Positions 9,755-18,338 are shown, counted from the stretch's first letter. The stretch is DNA of 64,000 bases from Comamonadaceae bacterium (GCA_947373185.1 CANBWP010000006.1:1-64000); one strand, 5' to 3'. Translations and numbers: made by a program. Notes: generated by a model from the letters alone, not told the origin.

Positions 9755-10557
9755 TCTTTGAGCAATGCGTTGAAAGCTTCAGGCTTGTTGCTCATCACCC
9801 AATGCCCTGTGTCAAAGCCCTCAACCCGAGAGCCAGGATAAGACGCAATTTTTTCCAGCCAACGGTCTGAATGAAACATGAAGGGTTTGCGTTTGCCGTA
9901 GATGTAGAGCATGGGGCGCGCTGTGGGCAATATTTTGAGCACATTGGCAGACCCCTCAAAACCTTCCAAAGCCCACATCCACTTCATGGCATAGGGAGAA
10001 TTCATGCCCGCGTGCATGTCAGCTGCGGGGCTTGGACACCTTAAAGCTTTGGCCATGTAGCGCGTCATGCGATTGGCCAAGGGCCGGCCTGCAGCGCCAA
10101 AGATTTGTGCAATTTGCCAGGCAAGCGCCAGCCAAATTTGGTAGCTGAACACGCCCCATTTGGCTTTGGCGGTCCATGATGCATAGAGGGCTCTGGAGTT
10201 GTGGTCGCCCACGTCCACGGCCACCATGCGCCCGACGCGCTCTGGATAAGTGGCCGCATATTCGTAACCAAAGATGCAACCCCAATCGTGCAAGACCAAG
10301 GTGACGGGTTTGTGCGGACTGACTTGCTGAACCACTTCATGAATGAAGGCCACCATTTCCAGCAAGGACTTGGGTGGCACAGGTGCCTTGGCATCAAAGG
10401 CGGGCAAGGTGAAACGCACACAGGTGTGCGTTTCTTTGAAAGCAAGCACGGTGTCGTTCCAAAGCGCCAAGGTATCGGGCCAGCCATGCAACATGACCAG
10501 CGTCTCAGGGCCGTTGCCTTCGATCTGAATGTCAACGCCTTGAATGTTCATGGTCAT
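9736..10557 (-). CDS. Alpha/beta hydrolase, epoxide-hydrolase/dehalogenase-like
   Basis: This is a 273-residue alpha/beta-fold hydrolase. The oxyanion motif is LHGWPD at about residue 24. The nucleophile elbow reads VLHDWGC, placing Asp rather than Ser at the nucleophile position, as in epoxide hydrolases and haloalkane dehalogenases. The catalytic histidine is in GFDTGHW near the C terminus. Substrate cannot be told from sequence. The ATG overlaps the aminotransferase stop by one base (TGATG), which suggests translational coupling; a second ATG lies two codons downstream. With phoD and the aminotransferase it forms a minus-strand operon whose common purpose is not obvious. Confidence 0.85.
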   Translation of the reverse strand: MTMNIQGVDIQIEGNGPETLVMLHGWPDTLALWNDTVLAFKETHTCVRFTLPAFDAKAPVPPKSLLEMVAFIHEVVQQVSPHKPVTLVLHDWGCIFGYEYAATYPERVGRMVAVDVGDHNSRALYASWTAKAKWGVFSYQIWLALAWQIAQIFGAAGRPLANRMTRYMAKALRCPSPAADMHAGMNSPYAMKWMWALEGFEGSANVLKILPTARPMLYIYGKRKPFMFHSDRWLEKIASYPGSRVEGFDTGHWVMSNKPEAFNALLKEWLGQT

Positions 10558-11765
10558 CAGATCGATGCGTGCATGGCTTGTTTCAGGCGGTCAACCCCTT
10601 CCAAAATTTTGTCTTCGCCCACTGTGGCAAAGCTTAAGCGGAGCGTGCTGAGGTCTGGGTTTTCGCAATAGAACGGTGCGCCGGGGACAAAGGCCACCCC
10701 TTTGTCGATGGCCATTTTGGCAAAGGCATTGCCGTCTTTGACTGTACCGTCTGCACCCGTCAGACTGGCCCAAACAAACAAGCCGCCCTGAGGTTGCACG
10801 AAAGAGATGGCACCCCTCAAGTCTTTGCGCAGGGCATCGCACATGGTTTGCGCACGGGCCGCATACACCTTGCGAACCTTGTCCAAGGTGGCCGGCATGC
10901 GACCGGCCTTGAGGTAATGCGCCGCAGTGGCCTGTGCAAAAGTGCTGGTGTGTGCATCGCTGAATTGCTTGCACATGACGGCGCGGCTTAAGAGTTCGGG
11001 GGGCGCAATCATCCAACCCACACGCAGGCCAGGACTGAGCACTTTAGACAAGGAACCACAGTGCACCAACCAATCGCGGCTGCCAGGCACCTGCGCGCTG
11101 AGGGCCAACAAACTGGGAGGCGGTGCCTCGTTAAAGTACAAGTCGCCATACGGATCGTCTTCCACCACCAGCGTTTGGTACTTCACGGCCAGTTCCAGCA
11201 ATTTCTTGCGACGCTCAAGGCTCAACAAGGCACCCGTTGGATTGCCAAACGTAGGAATGACGTACACAAACTTGGGGCTGTGTTTGGCAATGAGTTGTTC
11301 CAGCGCTTCGGTGTCAACACCTTGGCCATCGACTGGCGCTGCAATGAGTTTGGCGCCATACAAACGAAAGCACTGAATGGTGGCCAAAAACGTGGGGCCT
11401 TCCACAATGACCGTGTCACCAGGGCTGATCATGGTTTTGCCAATCAGGTCCAAGGCTTGCTGACTGCCAGTGGTCACAATCAATTGATCGGCTGACAAAT
11501 CTTGCACGCCCTTTTGACCCATGAAATGCACCAACTGTTCACGCAAAGGGCAATAGCCTTCCGTGGCGCCATATTGCAACGCAGCGCCTGGTTCTTGTGA
11601 CAAGGCTTGCGACGAGGCTTCGCGAATGCCTTCGACGTCAAACATGGCGCTGTCGGGAAAACCACCCGCAAAACTGATGATGCCGGGCTTGCCCAGCAGT
11701 TTGAACAACTCCCGAATGGCTGAGGTCTCGACATTGTTCAAACGATCTGCAAATTGCAAGGACAT
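10557..11765 (-). CDS. PLP-dependent aminotransferase, class I/II (2-aminoadipate transaminase-like)
   Basis: The protein is a fold-type I aminotransferase of about 402 residues. It has the N-terminal FAGGFPDSAMF motif typical of LysN/2-aminoadipate transaminase relatives, the substrate-pocket stretch PTFGNPTGALLS, and the PLP lysine in GSLSKVLSPGLRVGW. The ATG at 11765 is preferred over one seven codons upstream because GGAAGA sits 7-12 bases before it and homologues start near SLQFADRL. It is the first gene of the aminotransferase-hydrolase-phoD operon and diverges from nth. The amino donor and acceptor cannot be predicted. Confidence 0.88.
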   Translation of the reverse strand: MSLQFADRLNNVETSAIRELFKLLGKPGIISFAGGFPDSAMFDVEGIREASSQALSQEPGAALQYGATEGYCPLREQLVHFMGQKGVQDLSADQLIVTTGSQQALDLIGKTMISPGDTVIVEGPTFLATIQCFRLYGAKLIAAPVDGQGVDTEALEQLIAKHSPKFVYVIPTFGNPTGALLSLERRKKLLELAVKYQTLVVEDDPYGDLYFNEAPPPSLLALSAQVPGSRDWLVHCGSLSKVLSPGLRVGWMIAPPELLSRAVMCKQFSDAHTSTFAQATAAHYLKAGRMPATLDKVRKVYAARAQTMCDALRKDLRGAISFVQPQGGLFVWASLTGADGTVKDGNAFAKMAIDKGVAFVPGAPFYCENPDLSTLRLSFATVGEDKILEGVDRLKQAMHASI

Positions 11766-11857
11766 GGTGTATCTTCCACAAAACACGGTTGGCTTTAGAC
11801 GACTATTCTGACTGGATTGAACCAGGCCATTTCGCCATTTTGCTGATATTTTCTCTC

Positions 11858-12490
11858 ATGAACGCACACAACATCGAACTCTTTTTTCACACCCTGAAAG
11901 AAGCCAATCCCATGCCCACCACGGAGCTGGCCTACAGTTCTGTGTTTGAGCTGCTCACGGCGGTGTTGCTGTCGGCGCAGGCCACCGACGTGGGCGTGAA
12001 CAAAGCCACGCGCAAACTTTTTCCGGTGGCCAACACCCCGGCTGATATGTTGGCCCTCGGCCAAGACGGCCTTGAAAGCTACATCAAGACCATTGGCCTG
12101 TACCGCAACAAAGCCAGCAACCTGCTCAAGACCTGTCAAATTTTGATCGAACAACACGGGGGCCAAGTCCCCCGCTCGCGCGAAGCATTGGAAGCTTTGC
12201 CGGGTGTGGGGCGCAAAACAGCCAACGTGGTGTTGAACGTGGCCTTTGGCGAACCGACCATGGCGGTCGACACTCACATCTTTCGATTAGGCAACCGCAC
12301 CGGCTTGGCGCCGGGGAAGAACCCGCTCGAAGTCGAGTTGAAACTCCTCAAACGCATCCCGCAACACTATTTGGTAGACGCACACCACTGGCTCATTTTG
12401 CATGGCCGTTATGTGTGCCAGGCACGCAAACCATTGTGTGCGCAATGCGCGGTCTCAGCCTATTGCGACTTCAAACCCAAGACTCTGTGA
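11858..12490 (+). CDS. nth: Endonuclease III
   Basis: Nth is the bifunctional DNA glycosylase/AP lyase that removes oxidised pyrimidines. Starting at the ATG at 11858 gives 210 residues. It places catalytic Lys120 (PGVGRKTAN) and Asp138 (MAVDTHIF) and the 4Fe-4S cysteines 187, 194, 197 and 203 at the same numbers as in E. coli Nth, which settles the start. An in-frame upstream ATG at 11789 adds 23 residues unlike the family and is rejected. The helix-hairpin-helix is at about 108-130. The gene stands alone between divergent and convergent neighbours. Confidence 0.97.
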   Translation: MNAHNIELFFHTLKEANPMPTTELAYSSVFELLTAVLLSAQATDVGVNKATRKLFPVANTPADMLALGQDGLESYIKTIGLYRNKASNLLKTCQILIEQHGGQVPRSREALEALPGVGRKTANVVLNVAFGEPTMAVDTHIFRLGNRTGLAPGKNPLEVELKLLKRIPQHYLVDAHHWLILHGRYVCQARKPLCAQCAVSAYCDFKPKTL

Positions 12491-12553
12491 TGTCGCGTTG
12501 AATGCTTTGGCGTCGTTTGAAATCGGCCACATTTTGAGCGAGGCCCTTGCGCC

Positions 12554-13351
12554 TTATTTGGGCAATGCCACCCAGCGAGTCACGCCCGCGTCGTCCCATT
12601 CGCGCCACTGCAACCTGTGTTGAAACACCGCCGACAGCGCTTGGTGGGTGTCGCCGGCATTGGGCAACCCGTCATGAACCAGGCGGCCCTCTGACATCAC
12701 CCACACTCGGTCGGACTGTAAAGCCAAATTGAGTTCGTGCAGCACACTCACCACAGCGGCACCTTGCTCAGTGAGGCAGCGCACCCACTCGAGCCAATCG
12801 GCCTGGTGCGGCACATCGACACCCGCCAAGGGCTCGTCCATGAGATAAACCTCGGCCTGCACCGCCAGCGCCCGAGCCAACAAGACGCGTTGTCTTTCAC
12901 CCCCCGATAACTGGCCCAAACTGCGTGTGCGCCAATCCCAAGCTTGCACCGTTTTGAGCGCCACTTCCACCACGGCCTGGTCCTGCGCGCTGGGCGAAGC
13001 CAACCAAGATTGGTGCGGCAAACGACCCAGCATGGCCACGTCATACACCGTTAAGTCGTCCTGCCCCGCTTCGGCCTGACCCAACCACGCCAAGGTCTGT
13101 GCACGCTCGCGGCGGCTCCAGGCTGACCACGCTTTGCCCAGCAAAGTCACTTGGCCTTGCGCAGGTGACAAACCCGCCAAGGCTTTGAGCAAGCTCGATT
13201 TGCCGGCGCCGTTGGGTCCGACCAAAGCAACCCATTCACCGGCGTGCAAATTCACAGAGACATCGTTCACCGCGGTGAAGTCATCGTGCAAGACACTCAA
13301 GTGCTGCGCCCTCAGGGCCCATTGTGAACTTGTATTTTCAGTCGACTTCAT
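12554..13351 (-). CDS. btuD: Vitamin B12 ABC transporter ATPase BtuD
   Basis: This is the ATP-binding subunit (265 residues) of a FecCDE/BtuCD-type importer. Walker A is GPNGAGKSS at about 45-53, the signature is LSGGERQRVLLARAL, and Walker B is YLMDEPLAGVD followed by the H-loop SVLHELN. It is the last gene of the riboswitch-led btuBFCD operon, and its ATG overlaps the btuC stop (ATGA). Family alone could equally mean haem or siderophore import; the cobalamin riboswitch and BtuB at the operon head decide for B12. Confidence 0.92.
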   Translation of the reverse strand: MKSTENTSSQWALRAQHLSVLHDDFTAVNDVSVNLHAGEWVALVGPNGAGKSSLLKALAGLSPAQGQVTLLGKAWSAWSRRERAQTLAWLGQAEAGQDDLTVYDVAMLGRLPHQSWLASPSAQDQAVVEVALKTVQAWDWRTRSLGQLSGGERQRVLLARALAVQAEVYLMDEPLAGVDVPHQADWLEWVRCLTEQGAAVVSVLHELNLALQSDRVWVMSEGRLVHDGLPNAGDTHQALSAVFQHRLQWREWDDAGVTRWVALPK

Positions 13352-14370
13352 GAACGCCCTCCCTTGCGAGTGCGTGTTGCAGTCCCCATGCCGCGCATCA
13401 GGTACAGCATGTAGCCGCCGCCCAAAATGGCCGTGAGCACGCCCACCGGCAATTCAATGGGCGCCACCAGGCCGCGCGCCAGCAGATCGGCACTGCCCAA
13501 GAGCACTGCGCCCATCAAGCACGACAAGCTCAATGTTTTGCTGTGCACACCCTTGACACGGGCCCGCACCAAATGCGGTGCGGCCAATCCGACAAACGCA
13601 ATCAAACCCGTTTGCGCCACAGCCGCCGCCGTGCACAAAGCCAATACGCCTAACATCAGCCAACGCAATGACTTGACCGGCAAACCCAAACTGAGCGCGG
13701 TCGATTCACCCAAAGCCAAACCATCCAGCAAAGGACTGGCCGCCACAGACACCCCCCAAGACAGCACCAACACGGTCAACATCAGCCCGCAGGCGGACCA
13801 GCTGACATAGGCCGTCGAGCCCAACATGAAGGACTGGACCGATCCTTGAATTTGGGGAAACATGACCAGCAGCAAGGACGCCAAAGCGCCAAACACCACC
13901 CCCACCACCACGCCGGCCAACAAAAGGCGAAGCGTGTGCTGCACCCCCCATGACAAGACCAAAGACAAAGCCACCGCCAACCAAGCCCCCAGGAAGGCCA
14001 TGCCCGTGATGCCAATCCGCATGAACCACGGAGACACGTCCAGTTGACTGAGCATCACCATGCCAAGAGCCACTCCCAAACTGGCGCCCGAGGCACTGCC
14101 CAGCAAATACGGATCGGCCAAAGGGTTTCTAAAAAGGCCCTGCGCCAATGCGCCCGCCAAACCAAGCAAAGCACCCGCCAAACAAGCGCCCAAGGTGCGA
14201 GGCAACCGAATGTCGGCAATCAACATGGCATCGGCCTGCACATGGGCCAGTGCCCAGCCTTCGCTGCCGACCACAGCGCCGATCAAGAGCAACAAGCACA
14301 AAACCAGCGCCAACTGCCAAGCCAATGTCGATGTCGATGTCGATGTCGAAGCCACTTTGCGCGCGTTCAT
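13348..14370 (-). CDS. btuC: Vitamin B12 ABC transporter permease BtuC
   Basis: This is a FecCD-family permease of about 340 residues with roughly ten hydrophobic segments and family motifs such as LPRTLGACLAGALLGLAGA and FVGLAAPHLVR (coupling region). The start at 14370 makes an ATGA overlap with the btuF stop; an ATG 8 codons upstream at 14394 is possible but would overlap btuF more. Just after the start codon a hexanucleotide repeat encodes Ser-Thr-Ser-Thr-Ser-Thr in the N-terminal tail before the first membrane helix. It works with BtuD and the periplasmic binding protein. Confidence 0.92.
   Translation of the reverse strand: MNARKVASTSTSTSTLAWQLALVLCLLLLIGAVVGSEGWALAHVQADAMLIADIRLPRTLGACLAGALLGLAGALAQGLFRNPLADPYLLGSASGASLGVALGMVMLSQLDVSPWFMRIGITGMAFLGAWLAVALSLVLSWGVQHTLRLLLAGVVVGVVFGALASLLLVMFPQIQGSVQSFMLGSTAYVSWSACGLMLTVLVLSWGVSVAASPLLDGLALGESTALSLGLPVKSLRWLMLGVLALCTAAAVAQTGLIAFVGLAAPHLVRARVKGVHSKTLSLSCLMGAVLLGSADLLARGLVAPIELPVGVLTAILGGGYMLYLMRGMGTATRTRKGGRS
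14325..14348. repeat. Hexanucleotide tandem repeat in btuC
   Basis: The unit atgtcg (plus strand) is repeated four times without error. On the coding minus strand it gives alternating Ser and Thr codons in the cytoplasmic N-terminal tail of BtuC. Copy-number change would not shift the frame. Confidence 0.9.
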
Positions 14371-15338
14371 TCTGGGTACATCCGTTGCAAACACGCCACC
14401 ATCAACTCCGCCGCCTCTGGAATTCGGGGTCCAGACCGAACAATGATGTCAGATTGAACGGGCGTGAAGCTGCAAATTTTGTGCTGTTGAAGGGCCTCAA
14501 TGCGCCCCCAACCAGGTCGTGCTTGGAGATCTGTGGTGGCTCGCTCACCCATGAAAATAATTTGTGGATTGGCTTTCACAACAAACTCAGGGTTGACCTG
14601 CGGGAAAGCCCCCATGTTGGCACCGACCACATTGACCAGGCCCAAACGCTTGAGGGTTTCGCCAATGTAAGAAGCTTCTCCCGCTGCAAAATAACCACTG
14701 CCTGCTTCAAAATAAATGCGGGCACCCTGGGCTGACTTCGGCACATGCGCCGCCGCCGCATCCAACTTGCGCTGAATGCTTTGCCACAACATGGCTGAAC
14801 GGTCTGGTGCATTGGACAAATGCAACGCACCCGCAATCAACTGAATCACGCGCTGCATGTCAGCCTGATTTTGTGGCTCAAGTGCCACCACCTGAATGCC
14901 CATGGCTTCCAAACGCTGCGTCACCCGCGAGGAGCGGGCCAACAACACCAAGTCAGGCTTGAGCTTGACCAAACTCTCCAGTTGGGTGTCGTCCAAGCCG
15001 CCCAGTTTGGGCAAAGACTTCACGCGTTCAGGCCAGTTGCTGTAGCGGTCGACCCCGACCAAGCGCTCACAGGCTTTGAGCTCACACACAATTTCACCCA
15101 AGGACGGCAACAAGGTGACGACACGTTGGGGCGCTTTATCAATCACCACCATACGGCCACGGTCATCGGTCAAACTGAAGGACCCCGTTGGCGTTTGAGC
15201 ACCTGTTTGCGCCCCTGAAAGGTGCGAGAACAAACAGGCCATGCCAAACAGACAGGCCCGTAAATGCCAACGCCATTTCAAAATTTGAATCACAAGCACT
15301 TTCAGCGGCTTCGGGCCATTCAGAATTGAGGCATCCAC
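14367..15338 (-). CDS. btuF: Periplasmic cobalamin-binding protein BtuF-like
   Basis: This class III periplasmic binding protein (up to 323 residues) has a hydrophobic N-terminal segment at about residues 25-43 and the two-lobe BtuF/FecB fold signatures RVVTLLPSLGEIVCEL, GVDRYSNWPERVKSLPKLGG and LESLVKLKPDLVLL. It delivers substrate from BtuB to BtuCD. The longest start is a GTG at 15338 overlapping btuB by 19 bases. GTG codons at 15299 and 15293 would give a more normal signal peptide without the overlap, so the start is uncertain. Its 3' end overlaps btuC by ATGA. Confidence 0.87.
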   Translation of the reverse strand: MDASILNGPKPLKVLVIQILKWRWHLRACLFGMACLFSHLSGAQTGAQTPTGSFSLTDDRGRMVVIDKAPQRVVTLLPSLGEIVCELKACERLVGVDRYSNWPERVKSLPKLGGLDDTQLESLVKLKPDLVLLARSSRVTQRLEAMGIQVVALEPQNQADMQRVIQLIAGALHLSNAPDRSAMLWQSIQRKLDAAAAHVPKSAQGARIYFEAGSGYFAAGEASYIGETLKRLGLVNVVGANMGAFPQVNPEFVVKANPQIIFMGERATTDLQARPGWGRIEALQQHKICSFTPVQSDIIVRSGPRIPEAAELMVACLQRMYPE

Positions 15339-17146
15339 TTCAGGCCCACAAACAAACCTCGCTTAGGCATGTTGTAGCCGTAGATGCTTTGGTAGTTCAC
15401 GTTGCCTGCATTTTCAATGCGCAGATTCAAACGCAACTCACGGGTCAAGGCCTGACTCGCCGTCAGATCAAGCAGCGTGTAGGCGGCCAAAGTTTGAGAG
15501 TCGTCGGTTCGTGTGCCGTTGTAGCGCAATTGCACGCCTGTGTCCCAATCGCCCACGCTTTGGGTGAGGCCTGCCTGAACCAAGGTCTTGGCACGACGGG
15601 CCAAGGCTTGGTGCGTGATTTCATTTTGGGGGTCTTGTGAGGTCATGCTCAAGCGCCAATGCTGAGCCCCCCAACCTGGCAAAGTCCACTGACCCGCCAC
15701 AGCCATCTCGACGCCTTGGTTTTTCGCTTTGGCAATGTTGGTGCGAGTCCAGAAGGCATCGTTGTCAATCAAATCGGTGTACCGATTATCAAAGGCTGTG
15801 AGACGGGCATTCCAATGGGCTTGGATGTACTGCAGCCCCACTTCGTTGGACCTGGCTTGTTCAGGTCGCAAAAGCGGATTGCCCCCCCAGGGGTAGTACA
15901 AATCGTTGAAGGTTGGTGCCATGAAGCCTGTGGAGGCACTGGCCTTCAGACGCCATGCAGGCGTCAGCAAGTAGGCATAGCCCGCATACCACGTATTGGC
16001 ATCGCCAAAATCAGAGTACTGATCGCGCCGGACATTCAATTGCCACTGTTGATTTTCTTGCTTGCCCTGGTATCCCAAGCGCCAAGAATTCAAGGTGCGC
16101 GAGCTTGGGTTGTAGTCCGTGTCACTGGCGATTTTCTGGCGGGTATTCTCATACCCCGAAGTCAGCGCATGGTTTGGCCACAAGGTCCAAACGGCACCCA
16201 CGGAACTTGTTTGTGATTTTGAATTGACGAAATAAGGATAAGCCGTCACAGCCGCATTCAGCTTGTCTTCTTGCTGCCCCAAGGACACATCCCACTGCCA
16301 ATCTTTGGAGGCTTTGTAAGTGCCACTGAGCAAGGCGTTGCGCAGAATGCTCTTTGACTCGTCGGCCTGATTGGCCGGGCCCCATTGGCTGTCATATTGC
16401 ACGCTGGCATGTGTTTCACGCAAGGTCAAACCCACTCGGCCTGCTTCAAATTCTTGCGACACATTCAGCGCATCCGATTGACGGGAATAGCCATCACGGT
16501 CTGGATTGGTGTCTGGCCTTTGCACTGGATTGATGGCATTGAAGCCACGCGTTTGAATGTGCTCAGAGGAGGCATTGAGGCCCAAACCAGACGCCCATTT
16601 TTGACCGGCACTGACTTGCGCGCTCTTGTAACTTTCAGAGCCCACTTGGCCAGAAGCCTCTAACCAAGGGCCTTTCTGGCCATCGCTTGAATTCTGACGG
16701 GTGAAAATGTGCACCACACCCCCCAATGCGGCGCTGCCGTACAGGCTGGAGACATTGCCCCGAACCACTTCAATGCGCTCAATGCCGTTCAAAGGCAAAT
16801 GCTCCAGCGCGGCCAAATTGAAATTGAGATTGTTCATGGGCAGACCATCGACCAGCACCAAGGCATGACGAGATTCCGCACCGCGCATGAACAAGGACGC
16901 CACGCCGCCCATGCCGCCCGATTGACTGACTTCCATGCCTGCCAAATTTTGCAGCAAGGTGGGCACATCTCGGGCTTGTGAGCGCTCGATGTCAGCCCGT
17001 GTGATGAGGGTCACATCGGGCAACGCGTCTTGGGCCCGCTGCGCCACACGACTGGCCGTGATGACGGTGTCGGGCAACCATGTTTGTGAAAACGCCAATG
17101 GCTGAACCGCCAAACTGGCAAGGATGACTTTGCAAGCAAATTTCAT
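15320..17146 (-). CDS. btuB: TonB-dependent outer membrane B12 receptor BtuB
   Basis: BtuB imports cobalamins across the outer membrane using TonB energy. The 608-residue protein has a signal peptide (about residues 1-20), a TonB box PDTVITAS at about 25-32, a plug domain with FMRGAESRHALVLVDG and NVSSLYGSAALGG, and a 22-strand barrel ending in Phe (MPQF), as required for BAM-dependent assembly. The length matches E. coli BtuB (about 614). The long leader holds a cobalamin riboswitch, so expression should fall when adenosylcobalamin is plentiful. The ribosome site just before the ATG is weak. Confidence 0.95.
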   Translation of the reverse strand: MKFACKVILASLAVQPLAFSQTWLPDTVITASRVAQRAQDALPDVTLITRADIERSQARDVPTLLQNLAGMEVSQSGGMGGVASLFMRGAESRHALVLVDGLPMNNLNFNLAALEHLPLNGIERIEVVRGNVSSLYGSAALGGVVHIFTRQNSSDGQKGPWLEASGQVGSESYKSAQVSAGQKWASGLGLNASSEHIQTRGFNAINPVQRPDTNPDRDGYSRQSDALNVSQEFEAGRVGLTLRETHASVQYDSQWGPANQADESKSILRNALLSGTYKASKDWQWDVSLGQQEDKLNAAVTAYPYFVNSKSQTSSVGAVWTLWPNHALTSGYENTRQKIASDTDYNPSSRTLNSWRLGYQGKQENQQWQLNVRRDQYSDFGDANTWYAGYAYLLTPAWRLKASASTGFMAPTFNDLYYPWGGNPLLRPEQARSNEVGLQYIQAHWNARLTAFDNRYTDLIDNDAFWTRTNIAKAKNQGVEMAVAGQWTLPGWGAQHWRLSMTSQDPQNEITHQALARRAKTLVQAGLTQSVGDWDTGVQLRYNGTRTDDSQTLAAYTLLDLTASQALTRELRLNLRIENAGNVNYQSIYGYNMPKRGLFVGLKWMPQF

Positions 17147-17204
17147 GATGATGTCTACAAGAGTGTTCTCACCGCCTTCCCCGACAGTGCATGAACGTTC
17201 GGCG

Positions 17205-17436
17205 CCACTTTCGAAGCGCCACCTTGTTGGCCGGTATCCGGGCTAAGCAGAACAACCTTCATCACCTTCCCAAACGCCTGTTTCAGGGCATTCAGTGGCT
17301 GCTGATGAGAGCGGGGCTTTGTAAGCCCGTCTGCTGACCGTTGCGGGGGCAGCGCAGGTCAAGATCGCCCCGAGGGGGTCCTCTCTCCTGCTTCCCGTTG
17401 AACTGAGGGCTGTGAACCAGACCTCGAGCACCAACA
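17205..17436 (-). promoter_or_regulatory. Cobalamin riboswitch upstream of btuB
   Basis: Read on the minus strand, the leader contains the conserved pieces in order. GCTGCCCCCGCAACGG (complement of 17338-17353) comes first, then GCCACTGA (17292-17299), GGGAAGG (17265-17271) and the B12 box AGCCCGGATACCGGCC (within 17223-17245). A TACAAT -10 hexamer on the same strand at 17443-17448 would start transcription near 17437. Downstream, 17201-17220 forms a GGCGC/GCGCC hairpin without a following T-run, so control is more likely translational than by termination. Exact ends are approximate. Confidence 0.93.
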
Positions 17437-17500
17437 ATTGCCATTGTAAGATAGCACCTTGCACCAAGCCTACAATGTGTGAAATTACAATCTATCTGAC

Positions 17501-17722
17501 ATGACGAATTCCACCACCGTCGACCAGATTGCAGACCGCGTCGAGCACCTGTTGCTGCGCCACGAAGAGCTGCAAAGAACCAATGCACTGCTCCAGCAGC
17601 AAGTGCTGGCCGTCTCACACGAGCGAGATCTCCTCAAATCCAAATTGGCAGCGGCGCGCTCCCGGGTCGACGCCCTGATTGAGCGTTTGCCGCAAAACAC
17701 TTCCACCGACGCCGACTCATGA
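17501..17722 (+). CDS. Small coiled-coil protein, ZapB-like, upstream of zapA
   Basis: The 73-residue protein is almost entirely one predicted coiled coil (about residues 8-65, with heptad leucines in VEHLLLRHEELQRTNALLQQ) and has no membrane or catalytic features. Its stop overlaps the zapA start (ATGA), so the two are translated together. Size, structure and position match the ZapB-like proteins found before zapA in many beta- and gammaproteobacteria, which act at the Z ring through ZapA. Function is inferred. TACAAT hexamers at 17471 and 17486 could serve as -10 boxes. Confidence 0.75.
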   Translation: MTNSTTVDQIADRVEHLLLRHEELQRTNALLQQQVLAVSHERDLLKSKLAAARSRVDALIERLPQNTSTDADS

Positions 17723-18081
17723 GCACCAAACAACTTGAAGTTCAAATCATGGGGCAAAGCTATTTGCTGGGCTGCCCGGAGGGTGGGCAAGCGCGCTTGT
17801 TGGCGGCTGTCGACAAAGTTGACCAAGCCATGTGCAAAGTGCGCGATGCCGGCAAAATCAAAGCCCGCGATCGGATTGCCGTCTTGGCCGCACTCAATCT
17901 GGCTTTTGAACAAAATGAGGTCACCAGTGACGCCGCAACCTCAACCGCCGCTGAAGCACCCAGTACACCCTCATCCGGTTCAGGCAACCCAGAAGCGTTC
18001 AGTGCCGCTGACAACACCCGACTCGAACTCCTTTTGAAAAAGCTGGACCAAGCTTTGCACCAAGACGGTCAATTGATCTGA
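17719..18081 (+). CDS. zapA: Cell division protein ZapA
   Basis: ZapA binds FtsZ and bundles its filaments. The 120-residue protein has the N-terminal beta domain (QLEVQIMGQSYLLGC) and the following helix DRIAVLAALNLAFE, then a low-complexity Ser/Thr/Ala linker at about 72-100 and a short C-terminal helix. The gene for 6S RNA follows directly, an arrangement conserved widely in proteobacteria, which supports both identifications. Confidence 0.93.
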   Translation: MSTKQLEVQIMGQSYLLGCPEGGQARLLAAVDKVDQAMCKVRDAGKIKARDRIAVLAALNLAFEQNEVTSDAATSTAAEAPSTPSSGSGNPEAFSAADNTRLELLLKKLDQALHQDGQLI

Positions 18082-18120
18082 ACTTTTGCCCCTTCGCCAG
18101 CATGCGAGGCTGGCAGCGCC

Positions 18121-18126
18121 TACAAT
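18121..18126 (+). promoter_or_regulatory. -10 box of the 6S RNA promoter
   Basis: TACAAT lies 6 bases before the inferred 6S RNA 5' end. The matching -35 region is weak (no clear TTGACA at 16-18 bases). Confidence 0.55.
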
Positions 18127-18131
18127 CCCAC

Positions 18132-18306
18132 CTGTCTGCAGTGCACGCTGGGCTTTATATTTCCTTGAACCAATGCTCTTAGAGCCCGGGCTTGGTACAT
18201 TGTCTGGTGAGCGTGATCGTCTCGCGTCAGATGAACCCAACGCCAGTCTGCCCTCGCCCACCTGAACCCCGGTTCAGGATGCCGGTCCAGTGGCACTTGC
18301 AGACAC
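18132..18306 (+). ncRNA. ssrS: 6S RNA
   Basis: 6S RNA binds RNA polymerase sigma-70 holoenzyme by mimicking an open promoter. The ends pair: TGTCTGCAGTGC at 18133-18144 is complementary, with one bulge, to GCACTTGCAGACA at 18293-18305, giving the terminal stem of a rod about 175 bases long. The interior has the expected imperfect arms around a central unpaired region (for example CTTAGAGCCCGGGCTTG on the 5' side and CCTGAACCCCGGTTCAGG on the 3' side). A TACAAT box precedes it, and it sits right after zapA, its usual position. Boundaries are accurate to a few bases. Confidence 0.85.
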
Positions 18307-18338
18307 CTTTTTCCAAATTCACAAGAAGTTCATTGCCC

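Noticed and set aside
18192..18338. N-terminal extension of the TauE-type exporter
   Set aside because: The extension runs through the 6S RNA and lacks homology; the ATG at 18339 has a ribosome site and starts directly before the first membrane helix.
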